From positions 186,001 through 250,000 of the forward strand of contig CAWHVD010000001.1 in the NCBI GenBank assembly GCA_963832835.1: a stretch of 64,000 nt of DNA. The letters run 5' to 3'. The notes beneath the pieces were generated by a model. The model ran no database searches. It was not told the origin of the DNA and saw nothing but the letters and a program-made list of their open reading frames with translations. How positions within the stretch are numbered: position 1 is the first letter of the stretch; each line of letters begins with the position of its first letter. Origin of the DNA: CAVPKN01 sp963832835 (GTDB taxonomy: Bacteria > Chlamydiota > Chlamydiia > Chlamydiales > JAAKFR01). Below, piece after piece: positions 35,301 through 44,231 of this stretch. Position numbers and translations under genes: made by a program.

Positions 35301-36678
35301 GTGCAGCGAGATGCAGAAGCGTTTGCTTAAACCGGTTGGCCTGATCAGGATCAAGTCCATTTTCCAGTAAAAACTGCAGGCTGAGAGGACTCGGTCTTTT
35401 CAGTATCTCTTCGATCAGAAAAGTATCTTGTTTGATTTCTTCCAAGAAGAGTTTGAGCACGGGGATTTGCTCGGAAAAGGCAGCACAGTGCAAAGGGGTG
35501 GGTGTACCACTATGAATCATTGTGGGGTCTTGCCTGTGGAGCCAAGAGACAGTGGGTGCGTCACCTTGCGTGGCGGCCATATGCATGGGAGTCCAGCCAT
35601 TTTTTCTCTCTTTTTTAAGCACTGTAGGGTCTTGAGCTAAAAGCCAGTTTAAAACAGGAAGCTGGCCGCCTAAGATGGCCGCAAAGAAACAGTTTTCCCC
35701 TTGAGCATCCTCTTGTAAAAGACGCTTTTTATCTTCCAGAATCCAGCTCTGGACTTGGGGTAGATCTCCTGCTTGGCAGGAGGCATAAAGACCCTCAAAC
35801 GTATAGTTGGGGCTCAAAGAGGGAAGCAGGTCTACGCCAATCTCTACGATAAAGTTAGGTAGGGCTTGAGCCTTTTGGAATACGACAATCTCATGCCATG
35901 CCGGCGGCTGCTTGTGAACACAAGGGTAATAGACCATGCAATGGGGATCATCGGGGAGGATAGAAGCGACGGGTACAAAGTGGGCGTCGTAGTTTTGATA
36001 GGCGCCCTTACCCTCCAGCATCTGCATATCACTACATTTTTGGGGATAGGCTTTATCGCTGATAACAGGATAGGGCTCTCGCATCGAGACCCAGGAAAGA
36101 AGAAGAGCTCCCTTGCTGTACATCGAGGCGTACTGAGCACTCTCGGTAAAGTAGATCCCGCTTCCAAAATAGCCAATGTCGGTACTACCTGAGCCATGGC
36201 CAGAAAAGTATGTATGTTTGCCAAAGTAGGTAAAGCCAGACGCGCAAATCAATTGGGATTTTTGCAAAGAGGTGCCATGCCAAAGAGGAAGAGCTTTGGC
36301 ATGATGGAGGATTTGCTCTTCCTGATCTATTGTCAGTTGTAAGGGGGAATAGGGAGCGGTGAGATCTTTCCAGTTCTCAACCACCTCTTTGCGTTCTGCA
36401 GATAGGGATGCGGGCAAAAACTGCTTGGCCTCATGTTCTATATTGCTCAGGTGTGCTAAAAAGCCCATCTGCAAAGAGCTGTTATACACATAGGTGATCT
36501 TGGTAATGCTAAAACCGGGAGGCTTGTCGGCCATAAATTGAGCTAAAACAAATTGAGATTCAGGGTCGGTAGGCTTAAGGACAGCGGCTTTAAAGCGAGG
36601 GTTCACTGCTTGTAGACGCGCGGAAACCTCAGGGCTCACAAGCCATGGAGTTTGGGGAATTAAGTTCGATGGAATCAT
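32299..36678 (-). CDS. PARP-like ART, ankyrin, nucleotidyltransferase and TPR multidomain protein
   Basis: 1459 residues in four parts. Residues about 100-285 resemble a PARP-type ADP-ribosyltransferase: PLWHGTS (H134), FGSGIYFTESAQYA (Y176) and WHEIVVFQKAQALPNFIVEI (E263) give the H-Y-E triad in order. Residues about 295-640 are ankyrin repeats (TPLHWAAKHGHVASAQLLL). Around 795-825 lies a DUF294-type nucleotidyltransferase motif (G803-S804...S814-D815-L-E817 in GSMARDEMCPYSDLE) with its helical region to about 1150. Residues about 1165-1459 are TPRs, the later ones of the 42-residue kinesin-light-chain type. I infer a host-directed effector that modifies targets recruited by ankyrin or TPR. 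There is no signal peptide; type III secretion is plausible. It ends next to the broken nuclease gene, overlapping it by 4 nt. Confidence 0.85.
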   Translation of the reverse strand: MIPSNLIPQTPWLVSPEVSARLQAVNPRFKAAVLKPTDPESQFVLAQFMADKPPGFSITKITYVYNSSLQMGFLAHLSNIEHEAKQFLPASLSAERKEVVENWKDLTAPYSPLQLTIDQEEQILHHAKALPLWHGTSLQKSQLICASGFTYFGKHTYFSGHGSGSTDIGYFGSGIYFTESAQYASMYSKGALLLSWVSMREPYPVISDKAYPQKCSDMQMLEGKGAYQNYDAHFVPVASILPDDPHCMVYYPCVHKQPPAWHEIVVFQKAQALPNFIVEIGVDLLPSLSPNYTFEGLYASCQAGDLPQVQSWILEDKKRLLQEDAQGENCFFAAILGGQLPVLNWLLAQDPTVLKKERKNGWTPMHMAATQGDAPTVSWLHRQDPTMIHSGTPTPLHCAAFSEQIPVLKLFLEEIKQDTFLIEEILKRPSPLSLQFLLENGLDPDQANRFKQTLLHLAAQAGQVDHIELLLDMGAKINAQDLSKKTPLYLAVAQGHISAVKCLLYNKADPSLVGIERDTLLHVAAFYGYTPIVAMLLKYSLINCADDDGKQPIHKAVWGHDKPDVVELLLNAGADPNASNAFGYTPLHWAAKHGHVASAQLLLKAGALPDLANQNHDLPFDLAVRWGQDAFVRSLLGGKPKEPDQLPKDTEGYYYTQLLQAKKDDNHQEQIFYLEKLSELYLEKQNWVQAAKILNGALAILDKHPHPHLRAYLLAKLERLEALFLASHKIKIPSAHRGVVENYRKRLWNLRAVSIKDLQGKKSIRDIVKTLTAGYKSILNTLILDCQYLLGPPPVKWACIGMGSMARDEMCPYSDLEFAFLIEKKSDENLRYFRTLTQFLELKIINFGETRFPIFGKLFGESSSKASLTPDGFSMDIGGNTPLGKPGFFELIDTPFNLSQFQCTRWMDADIIVTNALSTVCCVSGDNALVKAYHKAKTTQHKAQEGKFLAKGAPFCEKLALQLIEGHLNEFKPNLSFEKQETNAFGIKKELYRPLQSLLGSLTLFCGLKPQSTFEMIDQLAKKKLLSSKGAQNLTQALSQVLNLRFEAHIFYQNEEEFLLHIEQGQPQDPHYLYLDERRLASLHEIYKVLIPLHNCTEQFFRTKNPKSFSKSPFYDKSPQIQGEAFAKNLQYGKAQEALQQAVSLNPNDLDAQLNLGNIEQKMAQYQQALERNLKALALAQEKYGENHPDVARSYNNIGSVYNKLGEFAQALEFLQKALKIWLHVLGKNHPDVATSYNNIGIVYDNLGELAQALEFYQKALNIRIHVLGENHPDVATSYNNIGSVYNSLGENEKALEFYQKALKIELQVPGENHPDVARSYNNIGSVYNKLGEFAQALEFYQKALKIWLQVLGENHPDVARSYNNIGIVYNNIGVVYQNLGELAQALEFYQKALKVFLLTYGKGHPHIEVVLKSLVVCASQVPPSQVKALQEVSVLCIKVLGNQHPKTQELVQLIARKT
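32490..33150 (-). repeat. 126-bp tandem repeat coding kinesin-light-chain TPRs
   Basis: GCCTTTTGGTAAAACTCGAG or a close variant starts at 32501, 32648, 32774, 32900 and 33026. The last three steps are exactly 126 bp (42 codons). The first step is 147 bp, because a 7-codon piece (YNNIGIV) was duplicated inside one unit. The units are nearly identical at DNA level, so the array is young and prone to copy-number change. Confidence 0.92.
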
Positions 36679-36701
36679 ATGTACCTCAAGGATTTGCTAA
36701 G

Positions 36702-36985
36702 TACTTTAATGAACCCCTCTTAAAATGACGAGAGAAATGGGATATCAAGATTTTTTGAGTCATCTCTGTTATACCATTTTCAGAAAATAAAGCCATGAAG
36801 TGGCACTGGGTAACATGACAGATTTGGATGATCGTTTCGAATCCTATGTTTTTGCACCTAAGCGAGAAAGAATCGTTCAAAAATGGCGTGTTATACAGTG
36901 CCAATTTGTGACTTTATTTTCTGGAAATGGTATTGTCCTTTGGCTGAGAAAAAGATTACGAGCTAAAGGTCATGTCACAAATAAT
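36702..36985 (+). repeat. Repeat G copy 2 (interrupted by element B)
   Basis: Left part 36702-36771 and right part about 36936-36985 match the leader of the PD-(D/E)XK gene at 31188-31308, up to and including its ATG and three codons. Then the similarity stops. It is a remnant of a second copy of that gene's upstream region, split by element B. The rest of the gap to recD holds nothing recognised. Confidence 0.82.
36772..36932 (+). repeat. Palindromic element B, copy 2
   Basis: 161 bp, the same length as copy 1 at 14536 and nearly identical, with ends TACCATTTTCAGAAAATAAA and TTTTCTGGAAATGGTA. Flanks are TTA (left) and TTG (right), consistent with a 3-bp target duplication with one later change. 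The uninterrupted target can be read at 31255-31270. Confidence 0.88.
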
Positions 36986-37015
36986 AAGGCTATCTTCTGC
37001 AGTCGTAGGACCCCG

Positions 37016-38470
37016 CTAGGAGTAGTTGACACTGAGGCCACCGGGTTCAATACCGGAGAGGCGGTTTGAGTGGGTTTTAACAATTGTTTCAAGCACTCCA
37101 GGATGTGCAAGAAGGGTTACACCCTTCTTAGCTCTTGTGAGGGCGGTATAGAGCATTTCCCGACCAAAAACCTCGGAACCTTGAGGCAACACGATCAAGA
37201 CCCGGTCGTACTCGCTTCCCTGGCTTTTGTGTACAGAAAGAGCATAGGCATATTCATAGTGGGGGAGCAGGTATTGCGGAATGCTTCTTCCGTCAGCAAA
37301 TGTAGCGCACTGCTCATCTTGTTTTAACACGCCTACATCTCCATTATAGAGGCTTAAGTGAGGATCATTCACTGTAATCAGAATGGGAATGTTGCGTGCT
37401 CCCCTTTTTTGATGCTCCTGATATAGAAGCTGATTCAACTGATCGGAGCCATAAGGCCCCTTACGCAACGGAGTCAGAAGCTGCTGCGGTCTTTCCATCA
37501 ATTGTTGGATCAGCTCTTTGACACCGGGAAGAGGCGCTGCGGGGATTGCCTCACCTTTTTTCACAGCCTCTGCAAGGTCAATGATCTCTTGCAATTCAGC
37601 TCGCAAACAGGTTTTAAGCTCGACTGTAAGTTGAGAATCACATGCGAGATCTGCAAAAAAATGACCCGATTCCACAGGTGGGAGTTGATTGCGGTCTCCA
37701 AGCATCACCAATCGAGCTCCTGAGCGCACGGCTTGAAACAAGGAGGCCATTAAGTGGGCATCTACCATCGAGCCTTCATCCACAAGAATGAGATCCGCAT
37801 AGACAGAGGTTGGTTTTGCAGAGGATTTTAGTAGAGCATGCAAAGTCTTAATCACGCACTTCTCACCGTCATGGCCAAGTGCATTTCTTAAGTTCGCTGT
37901 CGCTTTTCCTGTGGGCGCTGCTACGGCAATTTTTTTGATCCCGCTTTCCAAGAATAACCGGATTAAGACAGCAGCGGTAAAGGTTTTACCTGTCCCGGGC
38001 CCTCCCGAAATGAGCGTCAGGCTTTGAACGATGGCTCTTTGCACTGCCATTTGTTGTTCTGCATTCAATCCTTGTTCTGAGAGGTTAGGTAAAATGATTT
38101 CTCTGGACGGTGGAGAGCTGCGGATACGCTTGAGGTTGCATAGAAAGCGCGATTCACACTCCCAATTCCTTCTCAGGTAAATGCGGTTTTCTTGCAGAGT
38201 AAGCATCTCTTCAAAAAGATAGGGAGGGAGCGCCCCTGCTCCTTCGAGTAAAAGAGGCCCAAGTTGTGGACAGAGTGCTACACACAGGTGACCTTCTCGA
38301 GCTGTTTTGAGAAGATGGGCTAAAAAAAGTGTGGCCGGCTTCGGTGCATCCGGAAATATTTTGTGCGCAAAAAGAAAATCGATCGGGCTATGTCCATCCG
38401 CAGATTCGGTTATATCAGAGCTCACACCTCGTAACTGCTGCGCTGGTGCATCTTTTTGGTGAATCTTCAC
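37016..38470 (-). CDS. recD: Exodeoxyribonuclease V alpha subunit (RecD)
   Basis: 484 residues. The helicase motif I is ISGGPGTGKTFTAAVLI, the motif II-like element is LILVDEGSMVDAHLMA, and the C-terminal UvrD-like motif is YALSVHKSQGSEYDRVLIVLP, followed by YTALTRAKKGVTLL. RecD is the fast 5'-3' helicase of RecBCD, which processes double-strand breaks for recombination. It is shorter than E. coli RecD, mostly at the N-terminus. Its start overlaps the recB stop, so the subunits are co-translated. Confidence 0.93.
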   Translation of the reverse strand: MKIHQKDAPAQQLRGVSSDITESADGHSPIDFLFAHKIFPDAPKPATLFLAHLLKTAREGHLCVALCPQLGPLLLEGAGALPPYLFEEMLTLQENRIYLRRNWECESRFLCNLKRIRSSPPSREIILPNLSEQGLNAEQQMAVQRAIVQSLTLISGGPGTGKTFTAAVLIRLFLESGIKKIAVAAPTGKATANLRNALGHDGEKCVIKTLHALLKSSAKPTSVYADLILVDEGSMVDAHLMASLFQAVRSGARLVMLGDRNQLPPVESGHFFADLACDSQLTVELKTCLRAELQEIIDLAEAVKKGEAIPAAPLPGVKELIQQLMERPQQLLTPLRKGPYGSDQLNQLLYQEHQKRGARNIPILITVNDPHLSLYNGDVGVLKQDEQCATFADGRSIPQYLLPHYEYAYALSVHKSQGSEYDRVLIVLPQGSEVFGREMLYTALTRAKKGVTLLAHPGVLETIVKTHSNRLSGIEPGGLSVNYS

Positions 38471-41379
38471 TATCCCAAATCCTTTTTAAAAAAATGAATA
38501 CCCGAGTCTGTATGAGCCCGCAGTCCTCGTAAAAAGAGATAGAAACTTCCTGCAAACTTCTGCTCTTCATCAAAGATTTTCAAATATTTATGGACTGCTG
38601 ATTGGTATATGGACGCCTGCAACGCGTAGCTGTGTTGAGCAATCGCCTCTTGCAGAGACCCGGCTGTGTAATCGACCAGGTAATTCGATTTCCAATCGAG
38701 GCAGTAATAGTAACCCTGATGTTCGAAAAAAAGATCTATAAATCCTTTTAGATAACCCTCAGGCGTAGTTGAGGGGTATAAAAATTCCATTTCCCGGGTC
38801 ATTTTACTCGCATTAACATCGGCAAGACAAAAAGAACCCATAGGAGATGGCAACTGGGCATGAAGGGTATTGCAAACGATTTGTTCTACAGTTTCTAGCC
38901 AAGGGGCAAGAATAGATCCTTTCAAAATATGTTCTAGGTAGGCACGCAGTTTTTCACCACTCTTTGAAAAATCGAGGTTTTCAAAGACGTTGTGGAGTAT
39001 CAACCCAATTTCGGGACCGGCAGGCATTTGGTCTGAAGCTATAGATACATGCGACTCTGGGGGCAATGTGTGCGCAGTTAAGGAGGAATAGGAATGGACC
39101 CTGCAAGGAGGAAAGGTAAAAGAGTATGTTTTAGAAGGAAGCTTAAGCGTAGGCGCCCTAGACGTGTGTGTACCAACTGGCTGTGGTAGCTTTAGCGCTT
39201 CAGCATTACAGCTCACCAGTGAAAAATGAGGATTACATTTCACAAAGGTTTCCAAAGACTCTTCTTGCAAAACCTTATTGAGAAAGAAATGCATTGGAGT
39301 CTTGTCTTTCCCCGTCACAGGAAGATAGAGATACCTTTTTGCACGCGTGAAGGCCACATAAAGCTGACGCATTTTTTCACTCAAATCCTCATCTTCTCCC
39401 ATATTGCTCTGCAGCATCAAACCAATGGGGAACACCACTTCAAATTCCAACCCTTTACTCACATGAAGAGTCATCACCTGAACGGCATCCTCGGTGCATT
39501 TCATGCGTGCTTTCAAGATGTCGGCATCAGGATCTTCTGACTTCAGTTTTTGAAGAAAAGGAAGGTACTCTTCTACGCTCGTGGTGTTCTCGGCAATGAT
39601 TTCCACCAGCTGCCACATATCTAGATAGAGGTCTTTATTAGGAAATGTCAACTCTTCGGCTACCGTCTGAAAAAAGGAAAGGATGCCCGCTGATATCAGT
39701 ATGTCATGGTAACGATGAAGAGGCTCTACGCAGCTTTCTATGGCCTTTCCAAGCTCTTCTATGGAATATCCAAATAACGGGCCTCCCAATGCTTTAATCA
39801 CAAGGGAGCGTTCACGAGGATTAAAAGTGGCTAGTAGCAGATCTTCTAAAACGGGAAGTGCGGCCGATTCTAATAGGCTCTCACTTTTTCTGGTCGCAAA
39901 AGGCAGCCCAAAGCGTGCACAGAATCGCTGGGCCTGATAGCGATCTTTTACAAGAACGGCACATTCCCTGTAAGGAATGCCTTCTGCTTGTTTCAGCCTT
40001 TCGATTTCTGCCGACATAAACCCAAAAAGGGCCTCTTCATCTGCTGCAGCGCAAAAAACAATTTTCCCTTCTGCCGTTTGAGCAAGTGCCGCTGTGATGG
40101 GCAGAATAGAAATAGATTGACCTGTTTTTGGGAGGTGGATGAGATCTCCTGCTTTTTCAAATAGCGTATTGAGCGCACTGACCAAAGAGGGTTGTGAGCG
40201 GAAATTGTGTGTCAAGGTGGCATAGGCTTTTTCTCCAAGCGCCTCTTTTGCTTTTAGATACGTGTAAAGATCAGCTCCGCGGAATCGGTAGATCGATTGT
40301 TTGGGATCCCCAACCAAATAGAGGGGCAGGTGGTTCAAAAACAGGGTCGAGAAGATCTCCCACTGCACTGGGTCAGTATCTTGGAATTCGTCAATTAAAA
40401 CAGCATCGTACTCAGAGCGCACTGCTGCAGAAAAGGAGAGGTTGTGGATATTTTGTTGCATTTTCAAGATGAGATCGTCGTAAAAAAAGAGATCTTCGCA
40501 AGAGCAGATTTTTTCGAGGAAATGCGAGGCTCTTTGAGCCAAACGTCCTAAAATTAGATGGGTATCAGAAGCTTCTTGTAAAAGAGGAAAAAGGTGTTCG
40601 TGTAACTCCTCAAGGCTCTTGGGATAGCTGTGTTTCTGCTTGAGATTCGCAGGAATCATTTTGAGCAGGGGCAGATCAACCAAATCCTCCACATCTCCCT
40701 TCAAGATACGCGCTGCTCTGTAAAAACCTTCCCTGTGCTCTACATGTACGTTCCCTTTCCTATCACAAAAACCTTTAAACGAAGGGGCAAGCTCTAATAA
40801 TTCCTCGGCACCCGGTCTTTTGTGGCAGCGCGCCAACACCTCAAGTATCTCTTCTTGGATAGTGCTATAACTTCTTCCCACCAAGTCAGTTTTTTGAGAT
40901 AGAGATTGCAGCAAACCCTCAACTCCACGACGGCCTTTTTTTAGCGCCTTTTCCAGTTGCCTCGGGTGAATTTCCTCGGGCGGCAGACCGGTACGTAAAA
41001 AATCTTTTAGGATCCGCTTCTGGCTTTCAGGAGCGGCGCTCTCTTCTGTCTGCGTTAAAGAAAAACCCGTTTCAAAGGCGTGTTCTTTTAATGTATGGAA
41101 ACAAAAGCCATGGATTGTAAAAATTTTAGCTTCATCCCACATTGCAAGCGCTGTGTGCATGCCATTTTCTTCTAAACGTTTTCGGATTCTCAACTTTAGC
41201 TCTAAAGTAGCCGCTCGGGTAAATGTCACGATCAGGATTTTATCCACGCCGATTCCTTCCTGAATGAGGCGGACAACCAGATTTTCAATAGTGAATGTTT
41301 TGCCGGTGCCCGCTGATGCCTCTAGAAAATAGCTTCTTTTCACATCGAGATGAGGATCTAAAACATCAAAACCACGCAT
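38470..41379 (-). CDS. recB: Exodeoxyribonuclease V beta subunit (RecB)
   Basis: About 969 residues from the ATG at 41379 (MRGFDVLDPHLDVKR). An in-frame ATG five codons upstream (41394) is also possible. The frame is open to 41505, but that stretch overlaps recC. It is a UvrD-type helicase with motif I FLEASAGTGKTFTIENLV, motif II YDAVLIDEFQDTDPVQW, and MTLHVSKGLEFEVVFP. The C-terminal nuclease domain is intact: GFIDLFFEH then YCLDWKSNYLVD (D...D-x-K). RecB is the 3'-5' helicase and only nuclease of RecBCD. It overlaps recC by about 14 nt and recD by 1 nt, a tight operon. Confidence 0.94.
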   Translation of the reverse strand: MRGFDVLDPHLDVKRSYFLEASAGTGKTFTIENLVVRLIQEGIGVDKILIVTFTRAATLELKLRIRKRLEENGMHTALAMWDEAKIFTIHGFCFHTLKEHAFETGFSLTQTEESAAPESQKRILKDFLRTGLPPEEIHPRQLEKALKKGRRGVEGLLQSLSQKTDLVGRSYSTIQEEILEVLARCHKRPGAEELLELAPSFKGFCDRKGNVHVEHREGFYRAARILKGDVEDLVDLPLLKMIPANLKQKHSYPKSLEELHEHLFPLLQEASDTHLILGRLAQRASHFLEKICSCEDLFFYDDLILKMQQNIHNLSFSAAVRSEYDAVLIDEFQDTDPVQWEIFSTLFLNHLPLYLVGDPKQSIYRFRGADLYTYLKAKEALGEKAYATLTHNFRSQPSLVSALNTLFEKAGDLIHLPKTGQSISILPITAALAQTAEGKIVFCAAADEEALFGFMSAEIERLKQAEGIPYRECAVLVKDRYQAQRFCARFGLPFATRKSESLLESAALPVLEDLLLATFNPRERSLVIKALGGPLFGYSIEELGKAIESCVEPLHRYHDILISAGILSFFQTVAEELTFPNKDLYLDMWQLVEIIAENTTSVEEYLPFLQKLKSEDPDADILKARMKCTEDAVQVMTLHVSKGLEFEVVFPIGLMLQSNMGEDEDLSEKMRQLYVAFTRAKRYLYLPVTGKDKTPMHFFLNKVLQEESLETFVKCNPHFSLVSCNAEALKLPQPVGTHTSRAPTLKLPSKTYSFTFPPCRVHSYSSLTAHTLPPESHVSIASDQMPAGPEIGLILHNVFENLDFSKSGEKLRAYLEHILKGSILAPWLETVEQIVCNTLHAQLPSPMGSFCLADVNASKMTREMEFLYPSTTPEGYLKGFIDLFFEHQGYYYCLDWKSNYLVDYTAGSLQEAIAQHSYALQASIYQSAVHKYLKIFDEEQKFAGSFYLFLRGLRAHTDSGIHFFKKDLG

Positions 41380-44224
41380 GGGACATCGCTCCATATACCT
41401 TGTTAACCATTGGATAGTATGTCTCGATCCAATGGGCAGCATCGATCTTACCTTTGCCGCGTAAATACCACCGCAAAACGGGATCGTAATGCTCAGCCTC
41501 ACCAAGTTTCTTCGGATCTTGTTGTAAGATCGGTTCGATCCATTCCACTGCTAAAAGAAGGGGATGGGCCCTCGCATACAAAAAAAGCTCCACTAGATTT
41601 TTTAAATGGAGCGTGGGATCTTCAAAAAAAGAGCTTTTCACTTCATCTGAAGCTGCAAAATGCAGTTGGGATTTGGAAGAGTCGTAGGCATTCAGAAGCA
41701 CAAAAAGAGGCCAGGCTTTGGCAGCAGTTCTAAAATCTTTTTTTCCCTGAACACACATTCCCTCACTAAATACCCCTTCTAGCGCACCAGTAAAAGTCAC
41801 TGTAAGAGAAGTGTTTATAGGAAATAAGAAAGAATCAATTACGAGCTGATTCAATGTGTGTTTAGGAAGAGCTGCAATCTCTTCATCCAACTGCAATCTT
41901 GCCAGCTTACCAAAAGAGCCCAGAGGAAAATCCCCCTCCCGCTTCACTTGCGCATACACATTTTCAAGAGGTCTGCTTAAAGCTTTTTGCCGAAGCAGCG
42001 CTCTACGCAACGGTGTGAGAAGAAAAGTCTCTTCATCTTGAATCATTTTTTCCTCATAGACCCTAAAACCTTGAGCTTGCAAGTAATGACCCAAAAAGGA
42101 ACGGGAGAACCTCGTCCACTCGGATAATGGGATTTCATATTCACCCTGTGGAAGCGTTAACTGATGATTCACCCGAATAGAAGGTGCCACAATCGTGGCC
42201 CCATCAAGTACAGGCGTAGAATGCTTAACAACCTGATTTTTGGAAATCAAAGGTAAAAGATGGGCTACCACACTCGATGGAGGGCATTCGGAAAGATCAT
42301 AGAGATCTTGCCCCAAATAGCTGATGTATATCTTTTCCCTGGCTGAAAGCAGAGCTTCTAAAAATAGAGAGCGATCAAAATCGACTCGGCTGGGGCTGTA
42401 GCCACATTGAGGGTGCTTTCCTAACAAATCAAGCGCCTGCAGTTGTTCCCTGCGGGGAAAGGCATCGTGGTCCATCCCCAGAAGACAGATGACCTTCGCA
42501 GGGATCGCTCGCATGGGTAACATAGAACAGAACCGGACAGCCTGGAGTTGGTTGCGATTGATTGTAGCACTCTTTGCTCCTACACATTCTTGGAGCAAGG
42601 CATGGACAAACAGATAGCGGTAAAGGGTGTCTGGAAAACGTGTGTACGCTTTTTCGATCTCTTCAAACATGGCAAAAAGAGGCTCACTGTTGTCATTACA
42701 AAGAAAATAAGTCTGAACCAGTTTTTTGAAAAATTGCGCCCAATCGATAAGCGTTTTTTCATTTTCAAGCTCCCTTGTATCTTGGTAAAGAGAAGTAATG
42801 AGTTGAACGGTTTTCCCTAACGTTTCTGCCTGCGAAAAGTCAATGCGTTGAGGATCATAAGGCATCGCCAGCTCTTCTATCAAATGCCCTAACCCTTCCA
42901 TCCAGGTGGCAGCACCTTCAAAAGCAACAGGTTCTCCACTCACTTGGCCTAGAAGATGGGCACGGTGAAATCCATCCACGCCCCATCTGATGCCCGTTTT
43001 GCGCACCCACTCCCTGATTTGGGCCAGATCTTCATCTGTAAAATTCCATTTTTTTCGAAATAACGGATGCTCGAAAAGCTCCAAAAGGGCAGGAGCGCTC
43101 CACCTCTTTTTTTCTAGATCCAGAAGTAAAAACAATCCCTCAATAGCTGGAGATCCTTTCGGGCTGGGCATATCGGCAATTTGGTAGTCCAAATGCTTTC
43201 CAAAAATGGCTTGGATGTAGGGGGCATAAAGAGCAATATTGGGCGCCATCACAACGATATCCGCAGGCAAAACGCCTCCCTGATCCGCGAGCTCTAACAA
43301 ATAGTTATGGAGCGTAGCAATCTCCTCCCTTCTTGTGGAAACATTATGCACCTGGATAGAAGGATCATCTAAACACATTTCTGTAGCTTGTAACTGCAGT
43401 AAATCGCGCTGTAGTCTCTTCAGTTGCGTCTCTCCTCCAAAAACGAGGTAATTTTCTTCGGTATAAACACCACTTTCTTCGATCAACCTGGCCATCGCAC
43501 GGCCCATTTTACCCATCGAGCCCAAAAGTGAAGGGTGGTCGGAGGGCAGATCGCTCCAAAACTCTTGGCAAGGCGAGAGCTGATAGAGGTAAACGGGTAC
43601 TTGTCTCGGTGTCTGGCAAAAAAAGTGAAAATATAGGGGACTGATGTAGCTGAACGCAAAAAGATGAACGCTCATATCCGATGGTATGTTTTCTTTAACC
43701 TTCAAATCCTGAAACGCCCTTTGGGGATAGTCCCAGCGGGAGAAAACTTTTGCCCAAAGGGCCTCTTGCCAATTGGAGGGTTTCTGCTCCCAATCCAGGG
43801 CAGCTTTTCCTCCACAAGTACCGTATCTCTCAAAAAGCTGGGTTAAATAGAGAGTCAGAGCCGTTTTTCGCCGCTCTTTGCCTTGCACATACTTCACAAG
43901 GGGGGCCCATACAGGGTCTGGCTCTATCAGGGCCTCTGTTATACACGCTTCAACCTCTAAAAATAGTTCTAAATGAGATGGAAGTAACTTATGCGTAGAA
44001 GACTCAAAAACATATCCTCTAACTCTTGCCACCCCTTTGTCTAAAAAAACTGGGGATAGACCCGATGCCACACCAAGCGAAGAGGCGAGCTGAGTCTGGA
44101 TCCACTGCTGCATTCCGCCACTGGGCGTAATGAGGATTTTTTCAGAAAATACACCAACTGCTTCCGAAAAAAGATTGGCTTTGAGATGCTCAAATAAAAC
44201 TTCTACGGAGTTGCTCAAAGCCAC
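41366..44224 (-). CDS. recC: Exodeoxyribonuclease V gamma subunit (RecC)
   Basis: About 952 residues. RecC motifs: the N-terminal ILITPSGGMQQWIQTQLASSLGVASG aligns with the E. coli RecC start, and further on MLPMRAIPAKVICLLGMDHDAFPR is typical. RecC holds the complex together and scans for the recombination hotspot. The start is uncertain. A GTG at 44224 (ALSNSVEVLFEHL) or TTG at 44239 fits the family; the only ATG (44299) would overlap the divergent LplT gene. The frame is intact throughout. Confidence 0.9.
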   Translation of the reverse strand: MALSNSVEVLFEHLKANLFSEAVGVFSEKILITPSGGMQQWIQTQLASSLGVASGLSPVFLDKGVARVRGYVFESSTHKLLPSHLELFLEVEACITEALIEPDPVWAPLVKYVQGKERRKTALTLYLTQLFERYGTCGGKAALDWEQKPSNWQEALWAKVFSRWDYPQRAFQDLKVKENIPSDMSVHLFAFSYISPLYFHFFCQTPRQVPVYLYQLSPCQEFWSDLPSDHPSLLGSMGKMGRAMARLIEESGVYTEENYLVFGGETQLKRLQRDLLQLQATEMCLDDPSIQVHNVSTRREEIATLHNYLLELADQGGVLPADIVVMAPNIALYAPYIQAIFGKHLDYQIADMPSPKGSPAIEGLFLLLDLEKKRWSAPALLELFEHPLFRKKWNFTDEDLAQIREWVRKTGIRWGVDGFHRAHLLGQVSGEPVAFEGAATWMEGLGHLIEELAMPYDPQRIDFSQAETLGKTVQLITSLYQDTRELENEKTLIDWAQFFKKLVQTYFLCNDNSEPLFAMFEEIEKAYTRFPDTLYRYLFVHALLQECVGAKSATINRNQLQAVRFCSMLPMRAIPAKVICLLGMDHDAFPRREQLQALDLLGKHPQCGYSPSRVDFDRSLFLEALLSAREKIYISYLGQDLYDLSECPPSSVVAHLLPLISKNQVVKHSTPVLDGATIVAPSIRVNHQLTLPQGEYEIPLSEWTRFSRSFLGHYLQAQGFRVYEEKMIQDEETFLLTPLRRALLRQKALSRPLENVYAQVKREGDFPLGSFGKLARLQLDEEIAALPKHTLNQLVIDSFLFPINTSLTVTFTGALEGVFSEGMCVQGKKDFRTAAKAWPLFVLLNAYDSSKSQLHFAASDEVKSSFFEDPTLHLKNLVELFLYARAHPLLLAVEWIEPILQQDPKKLGEAEHYDPVLRWYLRGKGKIDAAHWIETYYPMVNKVYGAMSHAWF

Positions 44225-44231
44225 TGATTTT

